Below are positions 44,504-53,901 of a DNA stretch of 64,000 bases, piece by piece. The DNA lies in NCBI GenBank assembly GCA_965215215.1, contig OZ244043.1, positions 3,720,001 through 3,784,000 on the forward strand, written 5' to 3'. The notes under the pieces were generated by a model. It was not told where the DNA came from, did not search any database, and worked only from the letters and a program-made list of their open reading frames with translations. The position numbers and the translations under genes are program-made. This DNA is from CALDTK01 sp965215215. GTDB taxonomy: Bacteria > Bacteroidota > Bacteroidia > Chitinophagales > Saprospiraceae. Positions within the stretch are counted from its first letter, which is position 1; each line of letters starts with the position of its first letter.

Positions 44504-45706
44504 TTAAACGGTTGCCGGTACGCCCGCGAGGAGCGAGGTCGTGTGGGCTAAGAAATCAGCGGCGCGCGCCTCCCAGGTGCTCTCGCGCGCGCGGTCGATG
44601 CGGTGCCGCCGCTCGTCGTCGCCGCTCGCGGCCATCGCCCGGTCGATAACCTCCACCCAGCGGTCGGCCTCGGCCAGGGTAACGACGTCGGTGAAGCTCG
44701 TAATTTCCACGCTGAACGGGGTGGAGAGTACCGGGAGCCCGAGCGCGAGATACTCGTTGATCTTGAGGGGGTAGATGGCCGCGGTGAGTTCGTTGATCCG
44801 GAAGGGGATGAGTCCCAGGTCGACGTGCTGCAGGTAGTCCGGACAGGCTTCCTGCCGCTTACGCCCCAGCAGGTGGACGTTCGGGAAGGCCTCGAGCTCG
44901 GCTTTGAGTTCGGCCGCGGCATTCCAGGGACCGATAAGGACTTGGTGGAGGTCGGGTCGTTTTCGCGCGAGCTGAATGAGGAGCTCGAAGTCGAGTCGGT
45001 GTCCGTCGAAGTTGCCCACGTAACCGATACGCGGGTGGGGTACACCGCGTAGCTCCGCGGGTTCGGGGGCGACGGGTCGGTCGAGGTAGTGATCGCCGTC
45101 CATGCCGTTCGGTAGCACGTACATCGGCTTACCGGAGGCGGCGAGCACGGTGGCGAGGCGGGAGCTGGTGTTGAGTCCGGCGTCGCTCCGCTCGAGCTGC
45201 CGCCACTCGGCGGGGCGGCCGTGGCGGGCGGTGTAGGCGGTTTGGTCGATCGCGTCGACGCAGTAGTAGTAGCGGAGCAGGGGGGCGATCGGCAGCTCGA
45301 GGTCGGTAAACTGGGTGGGCGCGAACAGGTTGATCCACACGTAGTCGCGCACCCCCGCCTCGGTGAGCACTTTGCCGAGCGCGGCGCTCATGCGGCGGTC
45401 GAGCAGCCGGGTGAGCTCCGCGTAGATCCGCCCCTCGGGCAGCACGTTGAGCGGTGGGGTAGGCGGTAGGTCCACCAACTTCAGGCTTCCGCCAAAACCC
45501 GTAGCGTCGTGGACGCGCGCGCCACGCCAACTGTCCGGCGCGCGTTTTCCCGTAAGGGCGTCTTTGTAGGTAGGCGGTTTGCTCACGAACCAAACCCGGG
45601 TGTGCTTCGCCAGGGCGCGCGCGAGTCCGTGCGCCGTGCTCGGGTACTGGTGCCGCCAGGGGAAAAACGAGTAGAGAACTACCTCCGGGTTGGTGCTGCC
45701 CATCAT
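44504..45706 (-). CDS. GT4-like glycosyltransferase
   Basis: The ATG at 45706 gives 400 residues and overlaps the flippase stop (ATGA at 45703-45706). The start reads MMGSTNPEVVLYSFFPWRHQYPSTAHGLARALAK. The GT-B fold shows LPNGMDGDHYL between domains. In the nucleotide-sugar half, GLIPFRINELTAAIYPLKINEYLALGLPVLST carries the acidic Ex7E-type motif of retaining GT4 enzymes. It presumably adds a sugar to the polysaccharide repeat unit on the cytoplasmic side. The donor cannot be read from the sequence. It is the only clear glycosyltransferase in this operon, so other transferases probably lie elsewhere. Confidence 0.88.
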   Translation of the reverse strand: MMGSTNPEVVLYSFFPWRHQYPSTAHGLARALAKHTRVWFVSKPPTYKDALTGKRAPDSWRGARVHDATGFGGSLKLVDLPPTPPLNVLPEGRIYAELTRLLDRRMSAALGKVLTEAGVRDYVWINLFAPTQFTDLELPIAPLLRYYYCVDAIDQTAYTARHGRPAEWRQLERSDAGLNTSSRLATVLAASGKPMYVLPNGMDGDHYLDRPVAPEPAELRGVPHPRIGYVGNFDGHRLDFELLIQLARKRPDLHQVLIGPWNAAAELKAELEAFPNVHLLGRKRQEACPDYLQHVDLGLIPFRINELTAAIYPLKINEYLALGLPVLSTPFSVEITSFTDVVTLAEADRWVEVIDRAMAASGDDERRHRIDRARESTWEARAADFLAHTTSLLAGVPATV

Positions 45707-47115
45707 GCCGTGCGCTGAAGTTTTTCGCGGGCGAACTGCCACATGAGTTTGTACATACCGGGGAGAGCCCGAAAGATATTCGTTAAACGCACACCGTACT
45801 GCCGGCCGAGGAGCCACTGCATGGCGCCAAACATGATCGCGTAGGTCGAGAGCGTACCCAGCGGTGCACCGAGGGTGCCGTACTGGGTGATGAAGACGTA
45901 GTTGAGGACCACGTTGAGCATCATCCCCCCCAACGTAAAGACAAAGTTAAGCCGAGGGTTGCCGGATGCGTCGAGTAGTGTACCGAATTGGTTGGCGAAG
46001 GGTACGAACAGCGAGTAGAGGATGGTGAGCTGGAGGACGGGGATCGTCTCTGCGTAGGCGGAACCGCCGAGGAAGTTGACGAAAAATCCGGGGACCACCG
46101 CAACTACCAACAGGGCCGGGAGCACGCAGGCCATGATGGCGGCGACCGCCTTCTCGTACATGCGCGCCTGGGCGCCGGGGCCATCCCCACCCGAGGCGCG
46201 CGAGCTCTCGGGGAAGACGATGCTCGCCACCGAGAGGGTAGGGACGTCGACGAAGTTGGTGATCCGGATGGCGAGCCCGTACACGGCCACCGGCGCGGTA
46301 CCGATGAGGGCGGCGAGCATCGATTTGTCGACGAGCTTGTAGAGCATCGACGACAGGTTGGTCCCGAACACGTACTTGCCGAAGCCGAACAGCTTCCGCG
46401 CCCAGGACCACTCGAGGCGGAGCTCCGCGGGGAGGAACGGGCGTGCGTAGTAGTAGGAGATCAGTGCGGCGAGGGCCGCGGCCCCGGCCTGGCCCCAGGC
46501 CAACCAGATGAGTAGTTCGCCCTCCGCGAGGGTGTAGGGTAACAGCGCCGAAAACCCCAGTAGGGTGATGACGAACATCGACCCCGAGCGGAGGATGGTG
46601 CCCCAGAAAATGCCGCGGAACTCGACGTTGGCCTGTTGGATGTAGTTGAACTGCTGAAAGGGCGTCATCAGGATCCACGTGACCGAATAGATGCGCGTCA
46701 GCAGTCCCAACCCGGGGGCGTTGAACCAGACCTCTAGCACCGGCCCGCCGAACCAAAGCACGAAGAAGCCGATCACGGCGATGGAAGCATTAAGCAACCA
46801 GGCTCCGCCGTGGATGGCGCCGTGCTGGTCGGCCTCGTGCAGGTTGAGGTAGCGGATCAGGGCGTTCTGTAGCAGGCCCGCGCGCGCCACCTCGAGGGTG
46901 GCGGTGAAGGGTAGGAAATACTCCCAGACCCCGAACGTTTCCTGCGTGGTGAGGCGCGTGAGCATGAAGATGGTACCGCCCCCGAAAACGAGTGCGGCTA
47001 CGCGGTCGCCCAACGAGTAGAGACCACTGACGATGAGTTGCGCGCGCGAACGTGGCGCGGTGCTCGGGGCGGGGGCGTCGAGGGTGGTTACGCCTCCACC
47101 CGTCTCTTCCGACAC
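45703..47115 (-). CDS. Polysaccharide flippase (Wzx/MATE-like)
   Basis: The 470-residue polytopic membrane protein starts MSEETGGGVTTLDAPAPST. It contains 12 or more hydrophobic segments, including LYSLGDRVAALVFGGGTIFMLTRL near the start and PALLVVAVVPGFFVNFLGG. The general pattern matches the oligosaccharide flippase (polysaccharide_synt) family, which moves undecaprenyl-linked repeat units across the inner membrane. It lies 1 bp after the Wzc-like gene and overlaps the glycosyltransferase by four bases. Confidence 0.9.
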   Translation of the reverse strand: MSEETGGGVTTLDAPAPSTAPRSRAQLIVSGLYSLGDRVAALVFGGGTIFMLTRLTTQETFGVWEYFLPFTATLEVARAGLLQNALIRYLNLHEADQHGAIHGGAWLLNASIAVIGFFVLWFGGPVLEVWFNAPGLGLLTRIYSVTWILMTPFQQFNYIQQANVEFRGIFWGTILRSGSMFVITLLGFSALLPYTLAEGELLIWLAWGQAGAAALAALISYYYARPFLPAELRLEWSWARKLFGFGKYVFGTNLSSMLYKLVDKSMLAALIGTAPVAVYGLAIRITNFVDVPTLSVASIVFPESSRASGGDGPGAQARMYEKAVAAIMACVLPALLVVAVVPGFFVNFLGGSAYAETIPVLQLTILYSLFVPFANQFGTLLDASGNPRLNFVFTLGGMMLNVVLNYVFITQYGTLGAPLGTLSTYAIMFGAMQWLLGRQYGVRLTNIFRALPGMYKLMWQFAREKLQRTA

Positions 47116-47116
47116 G

Positions 47117-49324
47117 TTAGGTGAGCAGCTTTAGTTCGACTCCGTTGAGCACGTAACCCAGGAAGCGATCGCCGAGGTCGTCGAGGTACCCCATGCTCTC
47201 CTTGCCGGCCGTGTCGACCGACTGGCCCGCGTCGACCACGCAGAGTACGCCCTCGGCGTAGCTCGCGAGCTCACGGCCGTCGGCGTACTCGTTGAGTCCG
47301 GCCACCTCCATCAATACGTAGTCGTACTCGGACATCATACCCTGTAGACTACCCTCAAAGTTCGTACCGGCCAGCACTTCGGCCAGCGAGCGGTTGCCGC
47401 CGAGGTTGCCGATTACCTCGATGCGATCGAGTTCGAACCAGGCCGTGGCGCGCGGGAGGGCGGTCTCGTCGAAGTCGCGCTCGAAGGGGTGCCGCCGGTC
47501 CGTCGAGTTGGTGTAGGCGCTCAGGGTGTTGTGCTTGAAGTTGAGGTCGACGATCAGCACGCGCTTGTTGGCGCGCACCATACTCGTGGCCAGGGCGGCT
47601 ACGACCGTCGACTTGCCGGTGGCGTTGCCGAGGCTCGTGACTTCGATGATCCGCTTGCCGGACTGTTCGACCCGGTACCGCAGCGAGCGGACCCCCTCCA
47701 CCCAACGCCGTTCGGCGGCCGGCAGCGGATCCGTGCCGAAAAGGCGCAGCAACGAATATTTCTTCGGGTCGATGCGGGTGAGCGTTGCGATCGGATCGAC
47801 GCCGAAGAGCGTGCGCATCTGGTCCGGGGTGCGCAGGCGGTTGTCGATGAGCGAGAAGAACAGGAAGCCGAGCGAGAGCAGCGTACCCGTCGAGGCGGCG
47901 GCGAACGCGCTTACGATCACCCGGTGCCTGCTTTGGAAGTCCTCCGGGAGCTCCGGTTGTTCCTCGACCCGCAGGGGACTGCGATTGCGGTTGTAGATCA
48001 TCTGGCTCTGCTCGAGCTCCTTGATGAGCCCCTGGTACTCTTGGTTGAGGATGCTCAGCTCGCTGTTGAGTTGACTGAGGTACGATTCGTTGCTGACGAG
48101 GGCCGAGCTGCGGCTCCGGAGGCGGTAGATCTCGTTCTGGAGCGACTCTACGGCGCGCTCGGCTTGCTGCAGGTCGATCTCCGTTTCGAGGCGCTGACTT
48201 TCGAGCTTCTGGATCCGGGCGGCGACCTGCTCGTCGTCGGAGCCGCGCAGGAGGCTCACCTGGGAGATGGCGGCCTCGAGTTCCTCGCGCTTCTCGTCGA
48301 GGCGAAGCTTGACCTCCTTGGGGTCGGTGATCGTCGTGAGCTCGTTTTGTAGTTGCGAGTACTCTTTTTTCACCCGATCGAGGCGTTGCTTGGCTACGTA
48401 TTCCTGCTCGCGTCGCTCCCTGCTGCCGCGATCGACTACGGACAGCTCGTTGTTGATCAACTCCAGGTTCTCCCTGAAACCGCTGATCGTCTGTTGCTGC
48501 GCCTGAATGTCGGCCTCCGCCTCCCGGAGCTGCTCGACGACGGAGGTCTTCTGCGACTCCAGGTCGACGACCGTGTTGTTGCCTTTGTAGGAGTTGATCT
48601 CCGCCTGCACGCTATCGAGCCGCTTCTTCGCGTCCGCGGTTTGCCTTTCGTAGAAGTTGTAGTCGTTTAAATCCGTTTGCGTCTGCCCGGATTTGTAATC
48701 GTTCACGAAGAGATCGAGGTACTCCGTGGCCATGTAGTAGCTCAGCTCCGGGTCTTCGGTGGTGAAGGTGAGGTAGATGTAATCCGTTTCGCCGTCGCGG
48801 AGGATGTCCAAACTCCCCACCAAGCCGAGGAAACCGTAGCCGTAGGCCTCGGCCAGCTTGTCGGTCTTTACGCCCTTGCCGGTCGACGCGGGCGTTTTCG
48901 CCGCGGTGCCGAGGGAGTCGGCGCGGCTCACGAGTACGGCGCGGTACGACTCGAGCTCCTTCTCCGAGATCCCCTCGAGCAGCTTCGGGTTCGGCTCGCG
49001 GAACGGCTCGACGCCCTCGATGCGCTCGGCGCTCAGGTCGTGGAGCAGCAGTCGCTCGCTGAGCTTGGCCATCAACCCGCGGCTCTTCATGCTCGCCGTG
49101 AGGTTCTGGAACGCGTTGTCGATTTGTGGCGTAGTGATGAATATGCTCTCGCTAAGTCCCGTTCCTTTGAAATTGATGATGCCGGTGAAGACCTTCGCGC
49201 TGGACGTGTACGACTTCGGCCGGACGCTCATCACCACGAAAGCCACCACGCCGGCGAGCAGCGAGGCCGACAGAAGTAGCCACTTGCGTCGTTTGAGCGT
49301 ATCAAAGAAAAACTGAAAATCCAT
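47117..49324 (-). CDS. Wzc/GumC-like polysaccharide co-polymerase with degenerate kinase domain
   Basis: The protein has 735 residues. A first transmembrane helix (about 16-37) and a Wzz-type periplasmic start (SYTSSAKVFTGI) are followed by long coiled coils (about 225-450, rich in E, Q and R). A second helix near 466-491 precedes the cytoplasmic ATPase-like domain. The Walker A-like LGNATGKST is near 562. The A' position reads VLIVDLNF. The Walker B position reads YVLMEVAG in place of the usual DTPP-type acid-proline motif. The C terminus ends VELKLLT without the tyrosine cluster of BY-kinases. It probably controls chain length and export but may not be an active tyrosine kinase. It is the first gene of the minus-strand operon. 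Confidence 0.9.
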   Translation of the reverse strand: MDFQFFFDTLKRRKWLLLSASLLAGVVAFVVMSVRPKSYTSSAKVFTGIINFKGTGLSESIFITTPQIDNAFQNLTASMKSRGLMAKLSERLLLHDLSAERIEGVEPFREPNPKLLEGISEKELESYRAVLVSRADSLGTAAKTPASTGKGVKTDKLAEAYGYGFLGLVGSLDILRDGETDYIYLTFTTEDPELSYYMATEYLDLFVNDYKSGQTQTDLNDYNFYERQTADAKKRLDSVQAEINSYKGNNTVVDLESQKTSVVEQLREAEADIQAQQQTISGFRENLELINNELSVVDRGSRERREQEYVAKQRLDRVKKEYSQLQNELTTITDPKEVKLRLDEKREELEAAISQVSLLRGSDDEQVAARIQKLESQRLETEIDLQQAERAVESLQNEIYRLRSRSSALVSNESYLSQLNSELSILNQEYQGLIKELEQSQMIYNRNRSPLRVEEQPELPEDFQSRHRVIVSAFAAASTGTLLSLGFLFFSLIDNRLRTPDQMRTLFGVDPIATLTRIDPKKYSLLRLFGTDPLPAAERRWVEGVRSLRYRVEQSGKRIIEVTSLGNATGKSTVVAALATSMVRANKRVLIVDLNFKHNTLSAYTNSTDRRHPFERDFDETALPRATAWFELDRIEVIGNLGGNRSLAEVLAGTNFEGSLQGMMSEYDYVLMEVAGLNEYADGRELASYAEGVLCVVDAGQSVDTAGKESMGYLDDLGDRFLGYVLNGVELKLLT

Positions 49325-49427
49325 AGGCGGTGTCGATCCTTCAGCTACAAAAGTAAACCTACCAGTAACCCGTGTCAGTACCCGAACCAGAGTGGATGGG
49401 TTTCCAGAGGTGACACACTTCTAATCT

Positions 49428-51527
49428 ATGCAATTTCTCTCCCCCGCCACGCTCTGGGCCCTCTTCGCCCTCGCGGTACCCATCTTACTGCACCTCTTTT
49501 ACTTCAGGCGCTTTCGGCGCGTGGAGTTTTCAAACGTACGTTTCCTCCGTGAGGTTAAGGAGGAGACGCAAAACCGCTCGCGCCTGCGCAACCTCCTGGT
49601 GCTCGCGCTGCGGCTACTCGCTTTCGCCGCCCTGATCCTCGCCTTCGCGCAGCCGTACCTGCCGGCGCGCGACGCCGCTCCGCGGACCGAGCAGCCGGTG
49701 GCGATCTTCGTGGACAACTCCTTCAGCATGTCCGCGCAGGCCTCGGACGTCGCCCTGCTCGACAAGGCCAAACAGCGCGCCCGCGAGATCATTCGCGCCT
49801 ACGGACTCGGGGACCGCTTCGCCCTACTTACCAACGAGCTGACTGGGGCCTCGAGCCGGCTTCTAAGCCGCGAAGACGCCCTCGCCGCGGTCGATCAGAT
49901 CGTGTTGAGTCCGGCGAGTCGCGAGGCGTCCACCGTCCTCGCCCGGGCCGAACAGGCACTCGGCGCCGACGGGGGGCCACTCTACCTCATCTCGGATTTC
50001 CAGCGCTCGCAGTTCGACCCGGACCAGCTCGTCCGGGATTCGAGCCTCACCCAGCGGCTCGTACCGATCTCGGCGGTCAGCGCCCGCAACGTGAGCGTCG
50101 ATTCGGTGTGGTTAGCGCACCCCGTACAACTGGTCGGGGAGCCCACCGAGTTGGTCGTGCGCCTCAGCAACTACGGCGACGAGGACGCCGATGCGGTGCG
50201 ACTCGGCGTGCGCGCCAACGGCCGCCAGCAGCCCTTCGGCACGCGCGCCGTAGCGGCCGGGAGTAGCCTGACCGACACCCTGCGCCTCGCGAGCGCCGAG
50301 GCGGGCTGGACGGATGCCGCCGTCGAGATCACCGACTTCCCCGTGGAGTACGACGACCGCTACTACGTGAGCTTCGAGGTGCGCCGTCGCCTCCGCGCAC
50401 TCGCCATCGCCGATGGCGCGGGCAACGCCTACCTACGCTCCGCCTTCCCGGCGGACGGGCCGCTCGCCCTAGACGAACAACGGGCGGGCAACGTGAACTA
50501 CTCGAGCTTCGCCGACTACGACCTGATCGTACTCGACGACCTCACCGCGCTCTCCAGCGGCTTGGTGCAGGCACTCTCCGCCTACGCTTCGGCCGGGGGC
50601 AAGGTGCTCGTCTTCCCGGCGGCGGGAGCTACCGCCGCCGGGTACGACCAACTCCTCGCGGCGGCTGGCTTACCGAGCCTCGGGAACTACCGCGAGGGCG
50701 AACAGACCGTCGGGGAGCTCAATCGACGGGCTTTCGTTTTCCAGGACGTGTTCGAGCGCCTGCCGCGTAACCTGCGCCTCCCGAGCGTACGCGGGCGCTA
50801 CGCCATTCGGGCAGGCAACGGCGAGCGTATCCTCAGCTTCCGCGATGGATCCCCCTTCGTGGTGGGCAGCGCGCTCGACGACGGCATCGTGTACCTCGCG
50901 GCCGCGCCGCTCGATCCGGCCGCCAGCGACCTGGTGCGCAACGGCGAGATATTCGTTCCGATGGTGTACCGGATGGCCTTCAGCGGGGCATCCGCGCGCC
51001 CGAGCGCCTACACCCTCGGCTCCTCGCAACTCGCCACGCTCGTGCTACCGAGCACCCTCGGGGAGGCGGCGGTGAGGCTACTCGGTCGCAACGAGCGCTC
51101 GTCGATCCCCGTGCAGCGCCGCCTCGGCGACCGGCTCATCCTCTCCTTCGACGAAACCCCCACCGAAGATGGCTTTTACCGGGTGGTCGGCAGCGACGAC
51201 AGCACCTTCGCCCACCTGGCCTTCAACTACGACCGACGCGAGTCGCCCCAGGAGTTTCTCGCGGACGCCGATCTGGAGGCAACGGGCTTCCCCGTGTTCG
51301 ACGGCAACGTGAGCGGCTCGCTCGAACAAGCCATCGCCCGCACGGAGCTCGGTACCCCCTGGTGGCCGTACCTCGTGGTGCTCGCCCTGGTGGCCCTCCT
51401 GGCCGAGGCCCTCGTACTGCGCTTCTGGCGCCCCGAACGGCGCGGGCGCTCCCCGGCGAGTACGCCCGCCAAGGGTCCGGCTTCCGCCAACAACCGCAGG
51501 GTCAGCGCTTCGACCCCCGTACCCTAG
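49428..51527 (+). CDS. BatA-type aerotolerance protein with vWA-like domain
   Basis: This is a 699-residue membrane protein. The N-terminal BatA domain begins MQFLSPATLWALFALAVPILLHLFYFRRF, a typical start, with a second helix LLVLALRLLAFAALILAFAQPYL. The vWA domain starts VAIFVDNSFSMSA (DxSxS-type metal site). A beta-rich periplasmic region and a glutamine-amidotransferase-like segment (LIVLDDLTALS) follow. A last helix (LVVLALVALLAEALVL) precedes a basic tail. Family members occur in stress-related bat operons, but here MoxR and BatB-E are absent. The gene is 3 bp upstream of the next membrane protein and divergent from the polysaccharide operon. Confidence 0.86.
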   Translation: MQFLSPATLWALFALAVPILLHLFYFRRFRRVEFSNVRFLREVKEETQNRSRLRNLLVLALRLLAFAALILAFAQPYLPARDAAPRTEQPVAIFVDNSFSMSAQASDVALLDKAKQRAREIIRAYGLGDRFALLTNELTGASSRLLSREDALAAVDQIVLSPASREASTVLARAEQALGADGGPLYLISDFQRSQFDPDQLVRDSSLTQRLVPISAVSARNVSVDSVWLAHPVQLVGEPTELVVRLSNYGDEDADAVRLGVRANGRQQPFGTRAVAAGSSLTDTLRLASAEAGWTDAAVEITDFPVEYDDRYYVSFEVRRRLRALAIADGAGNAYLRSAFPADGPLALDEQRAGNVNYSSFADYDLIVLDDLTALSSGLVQALSAYASAGGKVLVFPAAGATAAGYDQLLAAAGLPSLGNYREGEQTVGELNRRAFVFQDVFERLPRNLRLPSVRGRYAIRAGNGERILSFRDGSPFVVGSALDDGIVYLAAAPLDPAASDLVRNGEIFVPMVYRMAFSGASARPSAYTLGSSQLATLVLPSTLGEAAVRLLGRNERSSIPVQRRLGDRLILSFDETPTEDGFYRVVGSDDSTFAHLAFNYDRRESPQEFLADADLEATGFPVFDGNVSGSLEQAIARTELGTPWWPYLVVLALVALLAEALVLRFWRPERRGRSPASTPAKGPASANNRRVSASTPVP

Positions 51528-51530
51528 GTC

Positions 51531-53867
51531 ATGCGCGAAGCCCTCAGATGGACAGGCGTGTCGCTCGCGCTCGCGCTCGCGGTGTATTTCGCCCTCCACG
51601 CCCAACCCCAGCTCGCCGGGGTCATGGACGACCCCACCGGCACCTTTTACTACAACGGTGCCGACGCGTGGAAGAACATCTACACGGTCGCCTACCACGT
51701 CGTCTACGACGAGACGCCTTGGCTCACGCGGGCGTACAACTACCCCGACGGCGAGCACATCGCCTTCGCCGACGCGCAACCGTTGCTCGCCAACGGCCTG
51801 CGCCTGCTCGGCGTCTCGAGCGTAGAGACCAGCGTAGCCGCCGTACAGCTGGCGCCGCTGGTGGGCGTCTGGATCGGGGCGATCCTGCTCGCCTGGTTGT
51901 TCGTTCGCCTCCGCCTCCCGCTGCTCTTGGCCGCCCTGGCCGCCCTCGGCATCGCGTTACTGAGCCCCCAGGTCACGCGCGTCACGGGGCACTTCGGCCT
52001 CTCCTACGTATTCGTCTTGCCCGCGCTGCTCCACCCGCTGCTCTCCTGGGCGAGGCGTCCCGGGTGGGCGCCGGTGGGGACGCTCGTCGTGCTGCTCTTC
52101 CTGGCGGGGCAGCTCCACCTCTACAACCTGGCGATCGGCCTCGCCCTCTGCTCGCTCTCCCTGGGCTGGTACGCGCTGCTCTACCAACGCGAGCCCGCGA
52201 AGCTCGGGCTTACCCTCGCCCAGCTCGCGGTTCTGGTGGGGGGCTCCTTCGGGGCCACCAAGTGGGTGCTCGCACTCGTGCGCGCGGATCTCGACCGGCC
52301 CGGTGCCCCCTACGGCCTCGCGGGGTTCAACACGACCTGGGAGGGGCTCATCGTCGACAAATCCCTACCCTGGTGGGGCTGGGCGCAGGAGTACCTCTTC
52401 AAAGTCGGGAGCACCGGGAGCTTCGAGGGGCGCGGCTACCTCGGCATCGTAGCCGGACTCTTCCTCCTCTACCTGCTGTTCGGCGCGCCGCTCAGGGCGC
52501 CTTACGGCAAAACGATCCTCGCCCCGGAACCCCATCCCGGAGACCGACGCTTTTTGTTGCCGACGCTCTTGGCGGGACTCGTTTGCGGACTGCTCGCCCT
52601 CGGCTTCCCCTTCTCGATCGATCGCTTCGCGTGGGTAGCGGACTACATCGGGGTGGTTCGCCAGTTTCGTACGATCGGGCGATTCGTTTGGGTAACCTAC
52701 TACACCCTGGAGGTAGCTGCGATCGTGTACCTCTACGCGCTGTTTTGGCGCAAGCCGAAGTGGGCGTGGGTGCCCTACGTAGCCGCCCTCGTGATCGTTT
52801 GGGAGGGGACGCGCCACCTCGCTACCGTGGAGGCCTACCCGGATACCAACCCCTACGGCAACGACTACCGGGCCTGGGACGAGGCGATCGGCGACCCGAC
52901 ACGGTACCAGGCCGTGCTCCCGTTGCCCTACCAGCACATCGGCAGCGAGAACATGAACGCCGAGCTCGGTGGCGCCGGACAGTTTATGAACAGTCAGTTG
53001 TCGCTGCGCACCGGCCTGCCGAACATGAGCGTGATGATGAGCCGGCAGGGGCTTACCGAAAGCCTGGCGCGCCTACCGGTGGGTTACCCGTGGGGAACGG
53101 TACCGCCCGTCTTCGAGAGCTTACCGAACGAGAAGCCGATCCTGCTCGCCGTAAGTCAGCTGGATCGGGGCAATTGGTCGGACGCCGGCGTAGATCCCGA
53201 CGTGTACGACACTTGGTTGTCGCTCGCCGATACGCTTTACGCGAACTCCAGGGTCGTGCTCGCGAGCTTCGTGCCGTCACGCGAGAACCTAACCCGCGTG
53301 ACCGCGGCCGCCTGCGGGGCCGCGCTCGACGCGTCCGCGGTGGCGGTCGTGGACAGCCTCCCCGCGGGGGTTGCCTTCTACCCGCTCGTCGGCACGGGGT
53401 GGCAACTCCCGGCCGCCGTAGACACCGGGGCGGGCCGCCCGCTCGGCGCCGTGGCTACCGGGAGCGAGCTCGTGACGCTAGGCAGCTGGGACGTCCCGGC
53501 GGGTGCGCCTCCGGGCGACTACAAGCTCAGCGCCTGGTTGTGGACGGGGGGGGACGGGTACGCGGGCACGCAGGTGACGGTCGACGAAGTGGACCCGGCG
53601 ACGGACGCGACCCGTGTCTGGCGCGAGTCCAACGCCGTACACGGCCAACGGCACCACGAAGGGCAGTGGACGCTGATCGACTGGATACTCCCCCTGCCGG
53701 CCGCACCGTCGCGCATCCGCATCCGGGCGAAGCCCAATCGCCACCCGAACGTGCGCGCGGCCTACGTCCGTAACCTGTTGGTCCGACCCGTAGGCGAACA
53801 CGTAGCCTGGGAGATAGAGCGCGGCTGGGTGATCGACAACGTGTTGTTCGACGGCTGCAGGCGTTAG
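51531..53867 (+). CDS. Large multi-pass membrane protein, GT-C-like, uncharacterised
   Basis: The 778-residue protein has about ten hydrophobic segments in its first 430 residues and a soluble beta-rich C-terminal region. The first periplasmic loop contains acidic and aromatic pairs (TFYYNGADAWKN, YNYPDGEHIAFADAQP), which resemble the luminal loops of GT-C glycosyltransferases. The C-terminal part (about 600-770) looks like a carbohydrate-binding jellyroll (VDEVDPATDATRVW, WILPLPAAPSRIRIRA). A role in transferring sugars from a lipid carrier is an inference. It is followed by a GT2 enzyme after 34 bp, which could supply that lipid-linked sugar. Confidence 0.65.
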   Translation: MREALRWTGVSLALALAVYFALHAQPQLAGVMDDPTGTFYYNGADAWKNIYTVAYHVVYDETPWLTRAYNYPDGEHIAFADAQPLLANGLRLLGVSSVETSVAAVQLAPLVGVWIGAILLAWLFVRLRLPLLLAALAALGIALLSPQVTRVTGHFGLSYVFVLPALLHPLLSWARRPGWAPVGTLVVLLFLAGQLHLYNLAIGLALCSLSLGWYALLYQREPAKLGLTLAQLAVLVGGSFGATKWVLALVRADLDRPGAPYGLAGFNTTWEGLIVDKSLPWWGWAQEYLFKVGSTGSFEGRGYLGIVAGLFLLYLLFGAPLRAPYGKTILAPEPHPGDRRFLLPTLLAGLVCGLLALGFPFSIDRFAWVADYIGVVRQFRTIGRFVWVTYYTLEVAAIVYLYALFWRKPKWAWVPYVAALVIVWEGTRHLATVEAYPDTNPYGNDYRAWDEAIGDPTRYQAVLPLPYQHIGSENMNAELGGAGQFMNSQLSLRTGLPNMSVMMSRQGLTESLARLPVGYPWGTVPPVFESLPNEKPILLAVSQLDRGNWSDAGVDPDVYDTWLSLADTLYANSRVVLASFVPSRENLTRVTAAACGAALDASAVAVVDSLPAGVAFYPLVGTGWQLPAAVDTGAGRPLGAVATGSELVTLGSWDVPAGAPPGDYKLSAWLWTGGDGYAGTQVTVDEVDPATDATRVWRESNAVHGQRHHEGQWTLIDWILPLPAAPSRIRIRAKPNRHPNVRAAYVRNLLVRPVGEHVAWEIERGWVIDNVLFDGCRR

Positions 53868-53901
53868 TTACGCTGGCGTTTGCCACATTTACCGCGCCGA
53901 G

